A DNA stretch of 64,000 nucleotides from Armatimonadota bacterium (lineage in GTDB: Bacteria; Armatimonadota; Armatimonadia; Armatimonadales; Armatimonadaceae). This document shows, piece by piece, positions 18,045-26,399 of the stretch; the stretch's first letter is position 1; each line of letters starts with the position of its first letter. Where the stretch lies: assembly GCA_026392155.1 (NCBI GenBank), contig JAPLCP010000182.1, positions 1 through 64,000 of the forward strand. The letters are read 5' to 3'. The notes under the pieces are model-generated. The model searched no databases. It was not told the DNA's origin and saw only the letters and a program-made list of their open reading frames with translations. The position numbers and the translations under genes are program-made.

Positions 18045-19430
18045 TCACTTCAGAACCGCCAGCTGTAGACCACTTGGGGCAGCGGGCTTGCGGCCTCGGT
18101 GGAAGACATTGTACTCGCAGAAGCTGACGGCCTCGCCGTTTTCGTTGAGGAGCTTGGTGCAGCACTGATCCACGCGCTTCTGGTCCCAGGTGTGGGCGTC
18201 CATGAAGGGCTTGACAACGATCCGAAACGTCCGGCGGCCCACGGCCTGGGGATCGTTGCGGAGGGGCAATAAATCCTTCACGCCGCTGTGGGCGTAGAGC
18301 GTCATTAAATCCCGAAGCGTGCGGCCTGCGCGCAGGTTCACCGTGTCGCTCCAGACGCGTTTGAGGGCACCCTCGATCAAGCCCGAGAAGCTGATCTTGT
18401 CGGAGAAGAGATCGAGATAGCGCGCCACGTCCAAGTGGCGTGGGAGGGGCGTTAAAGTGCTCCGTTTTTCGTCGAGAATCCCGTAGGTCAGGACGCAGCA
18501 GTCGGGGTGGGAGCAGGGGAGCCCCACAAAGTCCGAGAGTGACAGCGCACCGTCGGTCTGGGCCACGAGGCGCTCTAGAACCCCGGTCAGCGTGAGCCGC
18601 GAGCCGGGATCGTAGCCGTGCTCGTAGCGCCCGTTGTTCATCACGGGCTGGTAGGTAATCCCACAGATCGTCTCATGAGCCAGCGCAAACCGATAGAGCT
18701 CCCCAATCTCATCGTCGTTGACCCCCGCCTCGACCGTCGGCACGAGGTTGATAAAAAGCCCCGCATCCGTGGCGATCCGTAGCGCCTCCTGCTTGCGCGC
18801 CACCAGGTCTTTGCCGTAGAGCCGCTCATGCACCTCGGGGCGGAAGCTGCCATAGGAAAAGTACAGCTCGATCCGCTCTTTGCGGGTTTTGAGCGCCTCG
18901 ACAAGCTCCTTGCTTTGGGTAAGCCGCAGGCCATTGGTATTGATCACGACGCGGTCAATGGGATACTCCAGCGCCATGTCCAGCAGCTCGATAAAGCGCG
19001 GGTGAATCGTCGGCTCCCCGCCGGAGAGCATCAGCACGTCTAAGCGGCTCTGCGTGCGAAAGAAGCTATCGAGCCGTCGCCGCGCCTCGGTGTCGTCCAT
19101 CATCTCATGGCCACGGGCGTCGGCGTAGCAAGTGGGGCAGCGCAGGTTGCAGGCTTGCGTGATCTCTAGGAGCAGCACGCAGGTCGGCGGGCCATCCGCA
19201 CACTCCGTCCCCGGCCCACAGCACCCACCTCCCGCGCTCCTGTCCACCGCGTAGGTGCGAAACCTAAGATACTCCGCCGCATTGCTCGCCAGCAGCGCCG
19301 TGCTCTCCCCGTGGCGTGCGCAATTCTGCCGCATCCAGATACGCCCACCGTCTTCGTAGATCGTCGCGGATACCGAGCGCAAGCAAGTCGGGCAAAGGCC
19401 GGTTGTTTCTTCCGTGAAGGGGGATGTCAT
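18045..19430 (-). CDS. Radical SAM protein of tetraether lipid synthase (Tes/MJ0619)-like type
   Basis: CNLRCPTCYA (CX3CX2C), N-terminal LCPTCLRSVSATIYEDGGRIWMRQNCARHGE, CSHPDCC, C-terminal FRIVVKPFMDAHTWDQKRVDQCCTKLLNENGEAVSFCEYN. Confidence 0.82.
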   Translation of the reverse strand: MTSPFTEETTGLCPTCLRSVSATIYEDGGRIWMRQNCARHGESTALLASNAAEYLRFRTYAVDRSAGGGCCGPGTECADGPPTCVLLLEITQACNLRCPTCYADARGHEMMDDTEARRRLDSFFRTQSRLDVLMLSGGEPTIHPRFIELLDMALEYPIDRVVINTNGLRLTQSKELVEALKTRKERIELYFSYGSFRPEVHERLYGKDLVARKQEALRIATDAGLFINLVPTVEAGVNDDEIGELYRFALAHETICGITYQPVMNNGRYEHGYDPGSRLTLTGVLERLVAQTDGALSLSDFVGLPCSHPDCCVLTYGILDEKRSTLTPLPRHLDVARYLDLFSDKISFSGLIEGALKRVWSDTVNLRAGRTLRDLMTLYAHSGVKDLLPLRNDPQAVGRRTFRIVVKPFMDAHTWDQKRVDQCCTKLLNENGEAVSFCEYNVFHRGRKPAAPSGLQLAVLK

Positions 19431-19714
19431 CGTCCAATTGACCCAAAGCATACTAGGAGAATTCCGAGGATGACGAGCACGAGGAGGGCACCGCTGATGA
19501 GCAGGCCCATGCAGAAGTAGGGGTATTGTTGGCGGTAGCGGAAGTAGACGATAATGCTTCCGATCATACCGATCCCTGTGGCGATGGCAACGAGGCCAAC
19601 CAGCACTCCGATAATGGCATCAAGCGCCGGGATCTTGGTAAACGCCTGCGACGGCAGGTCGCGTTGCAGCGCCATCCCGCACTGAGGGCAGCGGTAGTTT
19701 TGATACTGTTGCAA
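19427..19714 (-). CDS. Small zinc-ribbon plus two-TM membrane protein
   Basis: LQQYQNYRCPQCGMALQRD then hydrophobic IIGVLVGLVAIATGIGMIGSIIVYF and CMGLLISGALLVLVILGILLVCF; stop overlaps ATG of the radical SAM gene (ATGA). Start codon (TTG 19714) uncertain. Confidence 0.6.
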   Translation of the reverse strand: MQQYQNYRCPQCGMALQRDLPSQAFTKIPALDAIIGVLVGLVAIATGIGMIGSIIVYFRYRQQYPYFCMGLLISGALLVLVILGILLVCFGSIGR

Positions 19715-19858
19715 AGGGTTTCTCCGACACCGCGGATTGAAATCCCGGCTAGCGAAGTCAAGTCCGCCTCCGCGGACTGTAGATTCGGGAGTCCCCGACG
19801 GGGGACTTTTCTTCTGGAGCCGCGAATTTATTCGACGGCTTTGGCAAAGGGTTTCTCC
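19711..19858. repeat. Hairpin-rich intergenic element flanked by 15-bp direct repeats
   Basis: gcaaagggtttctcc at 19711-19725 and 19844-19858; interior hairpins AGTCCGC-ctcc-GCGGACT, GTCCCC-gacg-GGGGAC, CGAAT-tt-ATTCG. Confidence 0.75.
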
Positions 19859-20505
19859 TTGGCGAGCTTGTAGATAAAGAAGGCAAGGCCGACCAGACAG
19901 ACCCACTGGGCCGTGGAAAGGCCCGCATGACGATCTGCCCCCGAGCGGAAGAACTCGACGGTGAAGCGGGCGGGGCAGTAGAGCACGCCTTGGAGATACC
20001 AGAGGCCGTTCTCGGCGGGCCTACGCCACTTTTCGACGAGCAGCAAGACGACAAAGATCACCGCGCAGGCGGCGGAGAGATAGAGCTGGGTGGGATGGTG
20101 CCCGGCGATGGCCCACGGGAGCGTGCACTCTCGTCCGCCACAGCATCCGCCCAGAAAGCAACCCCAGCGCCCGACGGCCTCCCCAGCCATGAGCGCGACG
20201 GCAAAGAGATCCCCCGTGGGTCGGATCAGGCCAAGGCGTTTTTTGGCGAGTATCACGGCCAAGTAGCCGCCCACAATCCCACCTAAGACGCTCTTGCCGG
20301 GGCCGCCACTGGTGGCGAGAAACTGCCCAAGGTTGGCACCAACCAGCCCCCCAACCAGCCCTGTCATGGCAATAAAGCCCATCCCCTCAGTGAGCAAGCG
20401 GCGCTTCTTGGCAAAGAGGCAGAAGGTCAGAACGCCGATAAGATAGGCAAGGCCGAAGGTCCACGAAGCCGACGTCAGGGGCGGCAGTGCAGTCAGCGGC
20501 TTCAT
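19828..20505 (-). CDS. Prolipoprotein diacylglyceryl transferase (Lgt)-like protein
   Basis: VGANLGQFLATSGGPGKSVLGGIVGGYLAVILAKK...GEAVGRWGCFLGGCCGGRECTLPWAIAGHHPTQLYLS; multi-TM. Confidence 0.82.
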   Translation of the reverse strand: MKPLTALPPLTSASWTFGLAYLIGVLTFCLFAKKRRLLTEGMGFIAMTGLVGGLVGANLGQFLATSGGPGKSVLGGIVGGYLAVILAKKRLGLIRPTGDLFAVALMAGEAVGRWGCFLGGCCGGRECTLPWAIAGHHPTQLYLSAACAVIFVVLLLVEKWRRPAENGLWYLQGVLYCPARFTVEFFRSGADRHAGLSTAQWVCLVGLAFFIYKLAKEKPFAKAVE

Positions 20506-20545
20506 AGCCTATTGTAGCGTATCTTGGGGCAGGTATAATGCGCCT

Positions 20546-21595
20546 ATGAGTATTGTATTCGTAGGAACCTACACCAATGGCAACAAGAGCGATGGGGTCT
20601 ATGCCTTTCGCATGGACGACGTGACGGGGGCATGGACGCGCATCCCGCAGAACATTCCCAAGATCAACAATCCCTCGTATCTGGCGGCGGATCGCAAGAA
20701 CCACCGGCTCTTTGCCACGGCGGAGACCAGCGAGGGCCAGATCGCAGCGTTTCGCTATGATGCGGAGAGCGGTGCCCTGACTTTCGTGAACCAGCAGCCA
20801 TCGCAAGGAGCCGACCCTTGCCATGTCTCGGTGCTCAAGTCGGGGAGCCATATCCTCGTGGCCAACTACTCCAGCGGTACGTTTGCCATGCTGCCCATCA
20901 ACTCTGATGGCTCACTCCGACCCGCGACCGACACGGTTCAGGACAGTGGCAGTGGCCCTAATAAAGGCCGTCAGGAAGCGCCACACGCCCACTCGATTAA
21001 CTTAGACGCGAGCAATAAACTCGCCTATGGTTGCGATCTGGGCACGGATAAGATTCAGATCTTTCGGCCCAACGCGAAAACGGGAAAGCTTGTCGCCAAT
21101 GAGCCCTCGTTTGCCCCGGTGCACCCCGGCGGCGGCCCACGCCACTTTGCGTTTCATCCCAGGAAGCCTACTGTCTACTCGATCAACGAGCTCGACTGCA
21201 CGGTCACGGTGTTTGCATGGGACAAAGCCTCGGGTGCACTGCGCGAGCTCCAGACCATCACCACCCTGCCCCGCCCTTTCCAAAATGGGGACTCGTGCGC
21301 GGACATTCACGTGAGCGCCGATGGGAAGTTCCTCTACGGCTCCAACCGGGGTCACGATAGCATCGCGATTTTCTCCATTGGGGCCGATGGCAAGCTGACA
21401 ACCGTCGGCAATGAGTCCACGCAGGGCAAGACCCCGCGAAACTTTGCGATCGACCCGACAGGCAATTTTCTCTTTGCCGCAAACCAGAACAGCGACACCA
21501 TTGTCGCCTACAAGATCGACAAAAAGACCGGCAAGCTGACTGCAACGGGCGCGAAGATCGAAGTCCCCGCACCCGTCTGCATTATCTTTGGTTAG
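20546..21595 (+). CDS. Lactonase-family beta-propeller (6-phosphogluconolactonase-like)
   Basis: MSIVFVGTYTNGNKSDGVYAFRMD, NPSYLAADRKNHRLFATAE, GGGPRHFAFHPRKPTVYSINELDCTVTVF. Confidence 0.92.
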   Translation: MSIVFVGTYTNGNKSDGVYAFRMDDVTGAWTRIPQNIPKINNPSYLAADRKNHRLFATAETSEGQIAAFRYDAESGALTFVNQQPSQGADPCHVSVLKSGSHILVANYSSGTFAMLPINSDGSLRPATDTVQDSGSGPNKGRQEAPHAHSINLDASNKLAYGCDLGTDKIQIFRPNAKTGKLVANEPSFAPVHPGGGPRHFAFHPRKPTVYSINELDCTVTVFAWDKASGALRELQTITTLPRPFQNGDSCADIHVSADGKFLYGSNRGHDSIAIFSIGADGKLTTVGNESTQGKTPRNFAIDPTGNFLFAANQNSDTIVAYKIDKKTGKLTATGAKIEVPAPVCIIFG

Positions 21596-22590
21596 CCGCC
21601 CGAATAAAGAGCCAGGCACGCGGCGAAGTTGGCGCGTGCATCGGCGGCGGACCAGGGAATGTCCGTGTTGTTGGTGAGCGCGTCGGCGAGGGCTTCGAGG
21701 TGGAAGAAGGGAGAGGCATCTGGCGTGTGGCGGGTCTCTTCTCCGTTTGCCGTGACAACCCAGTCGTTGCCTTCGGGGCGAATCTGGCCGTGGGTGCCGA
21801 TGAAGAGCACACGGTGCGCCCCGCCGCCGGGAGCGGCGGCCCAGGTGTCTTCCAGCATCAGCGAGACTGGAGAGCCGCCTGAATCGGGCTGGAGCTTGAG
21901 GAGCGCGATTCCGTAGTCCTCTAAAGCAAGCTCGGTGTGGACGCGGTTCTCGATCAGGCCCGCACTCCAGACGACCTCGCCGCCAAAGACAAAGCGTGCC
22001 AGGTCAATGGCATAGATCGCATGATCCGTCCAAGCGCCCGTCGGGGCTTTACTGGCATCAATCCACCAGCTTGGTGCACCGCTGGGCTGGCCAGGCCAGG
22101 GCGAAGGCAGGCCGCCGTGGCCGATCTGATGGTAGGAAAGCGGCGTGCCAATCGCGCCCGACTGGATCAGCTCACGAAGCTTTAAAACGCGCGGGGTCAG
22201 GCGCTGCATTCCTTCAAACGAGCCAAAGAACTTTCCCGCCGATTTGGCAGCAGCGATGACGTCGTCTAGCGCTGCGAGAGTGGTCGCGGAGGGCTTGACT
22301 GCAACGACATGCTTTCCCGCAGCAAGGGCTTGCTTGGCAAGGGCGGGGGCATCTGCGGTGGGAGCGCAGATCGCGATGAGGTGAACGTCATCGCGAGAGA
22401 GAAGTACTGTGGGATCATCGGTGACCGTGATCATGGGGTACTTCTCACTCGCCCATGTCCGATGAAGCTCGTGCGGCGATTGAACTCCTATCAGCGCCAC
22501 GCTCTCCGAATTAGTGTCAATATCACAGACGCCGTGGGCGGTGTACCAGTGGTCTAGCCCCAGTAGGGCAACTCCAAAACGCATCTCCAA
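21592..22590 (-). CDS. Gfo/Idh/MocA-family oxidoreductase
   Basis: Rossmann-like N-terminus, AALAAGKHVVAVKPSATT-type motif (LAKQALAAGKHVVAVKPSATTLAALD), SFEGMQRLTPRVLKLRELIQSGAIG. Confidence 0.87.
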   Translation of the reverse strand: MEMRFGVALLGLDHWYTAHGVCDIDTNSESVALIGVQSPHELHRTWASEKYPMITVTDDPTVLLSRDDVHLIAICAPTADAPALAKQALAAGKHVVAVKPSATTLAALDDVIAAAKSAGKFFGSFEGMQRLTPRVLKLRELIQSGAIGTPLSYHQIGHGGLPSPWPGQPSGAPSWWIDASKAPTGAWTDHAIYAIDLARFVFGGEVVWSAGLIENRVHTELALEDYGIALLKLQPDSGGSPVSLMLEDTWAAAPGGGAHRVLFIGTHGQIRPEGNDWVVTANGEETRHTPDASPFFHLEALADALTNNTDIPWSAADARANFAACLALYSGG

Positions 22591-22598
22591 AAACCTTT

Positions 22599-22916
22599 CT
22601 ATTCTAGCTCGGATGCCGCCTCGATCATCTCCTCGACATCATCGGTGCTCATGTCATCACCCATGCCACCGGCCACTTCCTTCATGAGTCCACGAACGGA
22701 CTTTAGGCTCTTATCATCCACCCGGTCTGCCATGTCCGCGAGGTTCTCCAGCGACTCATCTAAAGAGCGAATGCGGGCGAAGCGGGAGACAAGCTTACGG
22801 ACATTTTGACTGCCGCACTTAGGGCACTGAATAGGGGAGGGCTGGGCAAGAACCCCAACAAGCTCGGAGAAACGCTTGGTGCTGCACTCGTTGCAGGCGA
22901 ACTCATAGATAGGCAT
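22599..22916 (-). CDS. FmdB-family zinc ribbon protein
   Basis: MPIYEFACNECSTKRFSELVG...IQCPKCGSQNVRKLVSRF. Confidence 0.93.
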   Translation of the reverse strand: MPIYEFACNECSTKRFSELVGVLAQPSPIQCPKCGSQNVRKLVSRFARIRSLDESLENLADMADRVDDKSLKSVRGLMKEVAGGMGDDMSTDDVEEMIEAASELE

Positions 22917-22920
22917 AGGG

Positions 22921-23499
22921 CTAACGGGTGGTAAAACTGGCCTGGAAGAAAAATCCGCGTCGCACGGGGGCAGGTGTCGGTGCGACATAGAGTGTTCCAC
23001 AGTAGATCACAGGCTGCATGACACTATTGCTATTGGGCACTGCGACACAAGTCTCGGCAGGCTCGGTATTGTTGGATGCAATAGGAAACATCGAGAAGGT
23101 CGCACTGCCTGAGAGCGAATGAGCCGGCATGAGAAGATAGGCGCCCTCTGGAATGGGGGTTCCGTGACGGCTCTCACGGGTGGCAACGCGTGCGGTGGCC
23201 ACACAGAGCGCGATCACGGAGAAAATGGCAGCAGTGACCGTGCGCGGGCTGACGGGCATGCTGGCGTAGTGCCGAACTGCCTCACCAACATCGGTTTGTA
23301 GCAGGCGCTCGATCTCCTCACGGGAGACACGTGCCCCCAAAGAGGCAAGAGCTTGCTTGGTCTCACGGAGCGCACGGTACTCGACCTGGCAGGCGGTGCA
23401 ATGCTCCAGGTGGCTCTGCACATCCCCTTTTTCTTGGTCGCAGAGCTCAGAGTCTAAGTAGGCCGAGAGCCGTTCCCGGCAGAAGCGACACGACACCAT
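22921..23499 (-). CDS. Anti-sigma factor with zf-HC2 domain and one TM
   Basis: CRERLSAYLDSELCDQEKGDVQSHLEHCTACQVEYRAL; adjacent to ECF sigma factor. Confidence 0.9.
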   Translation of the reverse strand: MVSCRFCRERLSAYLDSELCDQEKGDVQSHLEHCTACQVEYRALRETKQALASLGARVSREEIERLLQTDVGEAVRHYASMPVSPRTVTAAIFSVIALCVATARVATRESRHGTPIPEGAYLLMPAHSLSGSATFSMFPIASNNTEPAETCVAVPNSNSVMQPVIYCGTLYVAPTPAPVRRGFFFQASFTTR

Positions 23500-23500
23500 G

Positions 23501-24067
23501 CTACCTCAGCGTGAACCCTTCGAGCCGCGCACGGAGCAGCTTTCGGCCACGGTGCAGGCGGGAGCGGACAGTGCCAATCGTGCAGCCGGTGAGCTTGCTA
23601 ATCTCCTCGTAGGAGAGCTGCTCAATATCGGCTAGAATCACGGTTCGGCGGAAGTCTACAGGGAGAGCGGCGAGGGCGTTCTGAATCTGCTCATCGAGCT
23701 CTTCATGAAGCGTGACACGCTCAGGCTCGGTGCGGGCATCGGGAATATCGAGGTAGAGGTTGCTCTCAGAGCCGTTGGTGAGGGGGGCATCGAGGCTGGT
23801 GACCCGCATCTTGTTTTTCTTACGGACACCATCCACAAAAAGATTGGTCATGATCCGAAAGAGCCACTTCTCGAAAGGCAGGTCGCGGCGGTAGTTCTCA
23901 AAGAAACGGAAGGCACGCACGAAGGCTTCTTGCAAAAGATCCTCCGCATCGGCATGGTTGCCCGTCATCCGGTAGGCGACATGGTAGGCCTGCTTCCGGT
24001 GGCGCTGCATCAGGCGCTCAAAGACGCCCCCGCCTGCCTCGACATTTAGTACTTCGCTCTCGCCCAT
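23501..24067 (-). CDS. ECF RNA polymerase sigma factor (RpoE-like)
   Basis: YRMTGNHADAEDLLQEAFVRAFRFFENYRRDLPFEKWLFRIMTNLFVD; LADIEQLSYEEISKLTGCTIGTVRSRLHRGRKLLR. Confidence 0.95.
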   Translation of the reverse strand: MGESEVLNVEAGGGVFERLMQRHRKQAYHVAYRMTGNHADAEDLLQEAFVRAFRFFENYRRDLPFEKWLFRIMTNLFVDGVRKKNKMRVTSLDAPLTNGSESNLYLDIPDARTEPERVTLHEELDEQIQNALAALPVDFRRTVILADIEQLSYEEISKLTGCTIGTVRSRLHRGRKLLRARLEGFTLR

Positions 24068-24183
24068 TTCATCTTACTCTACGCTGCAATGCCCATGCCG
24101 CGTTCCCGATTTTCACAAATTTTAAAAAAATTATCTGATCTGGTGAGTTAGACAGGGCAGCACAGGAAAAAGTTCGCTTGTGA

Positions 24184-24819
24184 CTACGATGCCTTGCCGT
24201 TGTCGACGACATGCATGTTGGCGATCTCGATCTCCCCAACCTCTAAGCCTGCCTTGATACAGAAGTTAGCATGGGTATCGGTGTGATCTTTGGTGGTGCG
24301 GAACGGAAACTGGTACTGTCGCCACTCCGGGGTCAGGCGGACGTTTTTTTGAAGCTCTGCGGTATGAGGCGAGAGCCCCTCCTCGAAGACAACATAGACA
24401 GCCGTCTTCTTCACCGAGCGTCCCCAGAACTGAACCGTAAGATTGTGGTTGCCCTCCACGGCCTGCGGGACTTTCTTCAGAAGCTGAGCGCACCAGTATT
24501 TATTGGGGTCCACGGTGGTGACCTCAAGGTGGAGCGAGTGCTGCGAGCCTGCGGGGAGCTCAGGGCTGACCTGGAGCTTCATGGTCGCCGCTGCAGGTTT
24601 CTGGGTGGCAAGGCTCCACCCTTGCCGAGTGGGGTCAATCAGAGAGGCACCTGTCAGAGGCTTTTGGCCTGAAACGCTTACCGGAGGCTTAGCCTGTGGA
24701 CTCTCGGAAGGTCCAGAGGGTTCAGGGCGGGGCGAGAGAACTTTGACGGCACCAAAAATGCCAAGGACGACCAGGGTGCCGACCACCACAAAACCACCCG
24801 GTTTTAAGATGACTTTCAT
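24184..24819 (-). CDS. Hypothetical membrane-anchored protein with CBM-like beta domain
   Basis: N-terminal TM, beta-rich C-terminus, GATAAT 6 nt upstream of ATG. Confidence 0.6.
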   Translation of the reverse strand: MKVILKPGGFVVVGTLVVLGIFGAVKVLSPRPEPSGPSESPQAKPPVSVSGQKPLTGASLIDPTRQGWSLATQKPAAATMKLQVSPELPAGSQHSLHLEVTTVDPNKYWCAQLLKKVPQAVEGNHNLTVQFWGRSVKKTAVYVVFEEGLSPHTAELQKNVRLTPEWRQYQFPFRTTKDHTDTHANFCIKAGLEVGEIEIANMHVVDNGKAS

Positions 24820-24860
24820 GCTCTTATTATCGGTGCAATCTTAGCCGAACATAAGGGAGT

Positions 24861-26399
24861 ATGTCACGATTTGTTTCTCTTGCAGCACTTGGTATGTTAG
24901 GCTTGGGCTGTCAGCGCCGCCCTCGCTCTCCCAAGCTGCCAAGTGTCCCCGATAAAGTCGTGGAGGAGGGAGTGCCGCTGAGCCAAGTGCCCTTCCCAAA
25001 ACCGGTGTCCGTACAACCGCAAGCGCCTGTGCTAATCCCACGGCCCAAGGAGGTACGCTTCGAGTCGCTTGCCGGATTTACACTCACCCCCGAGACCCTC
25101 ATCGTCCTTCCATCGGGCTTGAAACCCGAAGAGCAGCGTGCTGTTCGTGCACTTCAAGAAGGTCTTGCAAGGCGCTTGGGCAAGCCCCTCCGCCTCGCCA
25201 GCGCACCGGGGCCAAGCCAGGCGATTTGTCTTGAGCGGGCCGACTCGCAGACACCCGAGAAGCCAGAAGGGTACACGCTTACCATTCAGCCCGAGAGCAT
25301 ACGCGTGACCGGACGAGATGCGCGTGGGCTCTTTTGGGGCGTTCAGACACTCCTTCAGCTCCTTGGCAAGAACACGAAAAGCACGACACTGCCGCGAGTC
25401 GCCATCCGCGACTGGCCGACGCTCTCGCTTCGTGCGGTACATCTCTTTCATGGCAACCGTGCTCTCCCGTTTCACCAGAAGCTCATCCAGCGCATCTTGA
25501 CACCGCTCAAGCTGAACGCCCTCTTTTTAGAAGTTGAGCAGGTGCGCTGGGACGCCGACCCGAGTGTTGCGCCCCCGTGGGCAGGCACCAGGGCTCAACT
25601 AAAAGAAGAGCTTGCCTTTGCCCGTGAGCGAAGTATCACGGTCTACCCACTGCTCCAGAGCTTGGGGCACATGGGCTGGCTCCTCGGCAAGGGCAACAAC
25701 GCTCGGTTTGCTGAAGACCCCGCCACGCCCTACGCGCTCTGTCTCAATGACCCTGCGGCGGTGAAGTATCTGGAGCGCTTTGTCGCCGAGGCCGATGCGC
25801 TCTTTCAAGCTCCCGCCTTTCATGTCGGCCTGGATGAAGTGGCGATGCGGGGACGCTTTCCCTACCGCTCTCGTCCTACCGCGGCACCTGAGCTGTTCTT
25901 AAAAGGCGTACGGCACTGGCACGACTTCTTTGCTGCCCGTGGCAAGCCGATCTCGGTCTGGGCAGATATGGCGCTCCACGCTCCGGAAGTCAATCCTGCC
26001 TTTGGCACCGCCCCACGCGCCACCGATGCCGCCCAGATACGCGCTGGCATCCCGAAAGACGTGATCCTTGCGGACTGGCAGTACGGTACCCACGATGAGT
26101 TTCCGTCACTGCGACAGCTAAAAAACGCGGGATTTCAGAAGCTGATAGCCGCAAGCTGGTACCGGCCTAAGAACATCCAGACCCTCAGCCGTGCGGCAGT
26201 CCAAGTGGGAGCACAGGGGCTGATCCAGACTACCTGGTGTGGCTATGAGTCCCATGAGGATGTCTTGAAAACCCAAGAAAAGCGCCAGTTCACCGCCATG
26301 GTACTGGCCGCTGAGTACTTCTGGAATGGTGGTGGCCCCGCCCCCGAAGAGCTTCCTTTCTCCCCGGAGGCGGTCTTTGACCAGTACTGGAGTGCCTAG
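24861..26399 (+). CDS. Beta-N-acetylhexosaminidase (GH20), lipoprotein
   Basis: Lipobox LGLGC; TLIVLPSG..., GRDARGLFWGVQTLLQLL, VAIRDWPTLSLRAVHLF, FHVGLDEV. Confidence 0.9.
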   Translation: MSRFVSLAALGMLGLGCQRRPRSPKLPSVPDKVVEEGVPLSQVPFPKPVSVQPQAPVLIPRPKEVRFESLAGFTLTPETLIVLPSGLKPEEQRAVRALQEGLARRLGKPLRLASAPGPSQAICLERADSQTPEKPEGYTLTIQPESIRVTGRDARGLFWGVQTLLQLLGKNTKSTTLPRVAIRDWPTLSLRAVHLFHGNRALPFHQKLIQRILTPLKLNALFLEVEQVRWDADPSVAPPWAGTRAQLKEELAFARERSITVYPLLQSLGHMGWLLGKGNNARFAEDPATPYALCLNDPAAVKYLERFVAEADALFQAPAFHVGLDEVAMRGRFPYRSRPTAAPELFLKGVRHWHDFFAARGKPISVWADMALHAPEVNPAFGTAPRATDAAQIRAGIPKDVILADWQYGTHDEFPSLRQLKNAGFQKLIAASWYRPKNIQTLSRAAVQVGAQGLIQTTWCGYESHEDVLKTQEKRQFTAMVLAAEYFWNGGGPAPEELPFSPEAVFDQYWSA

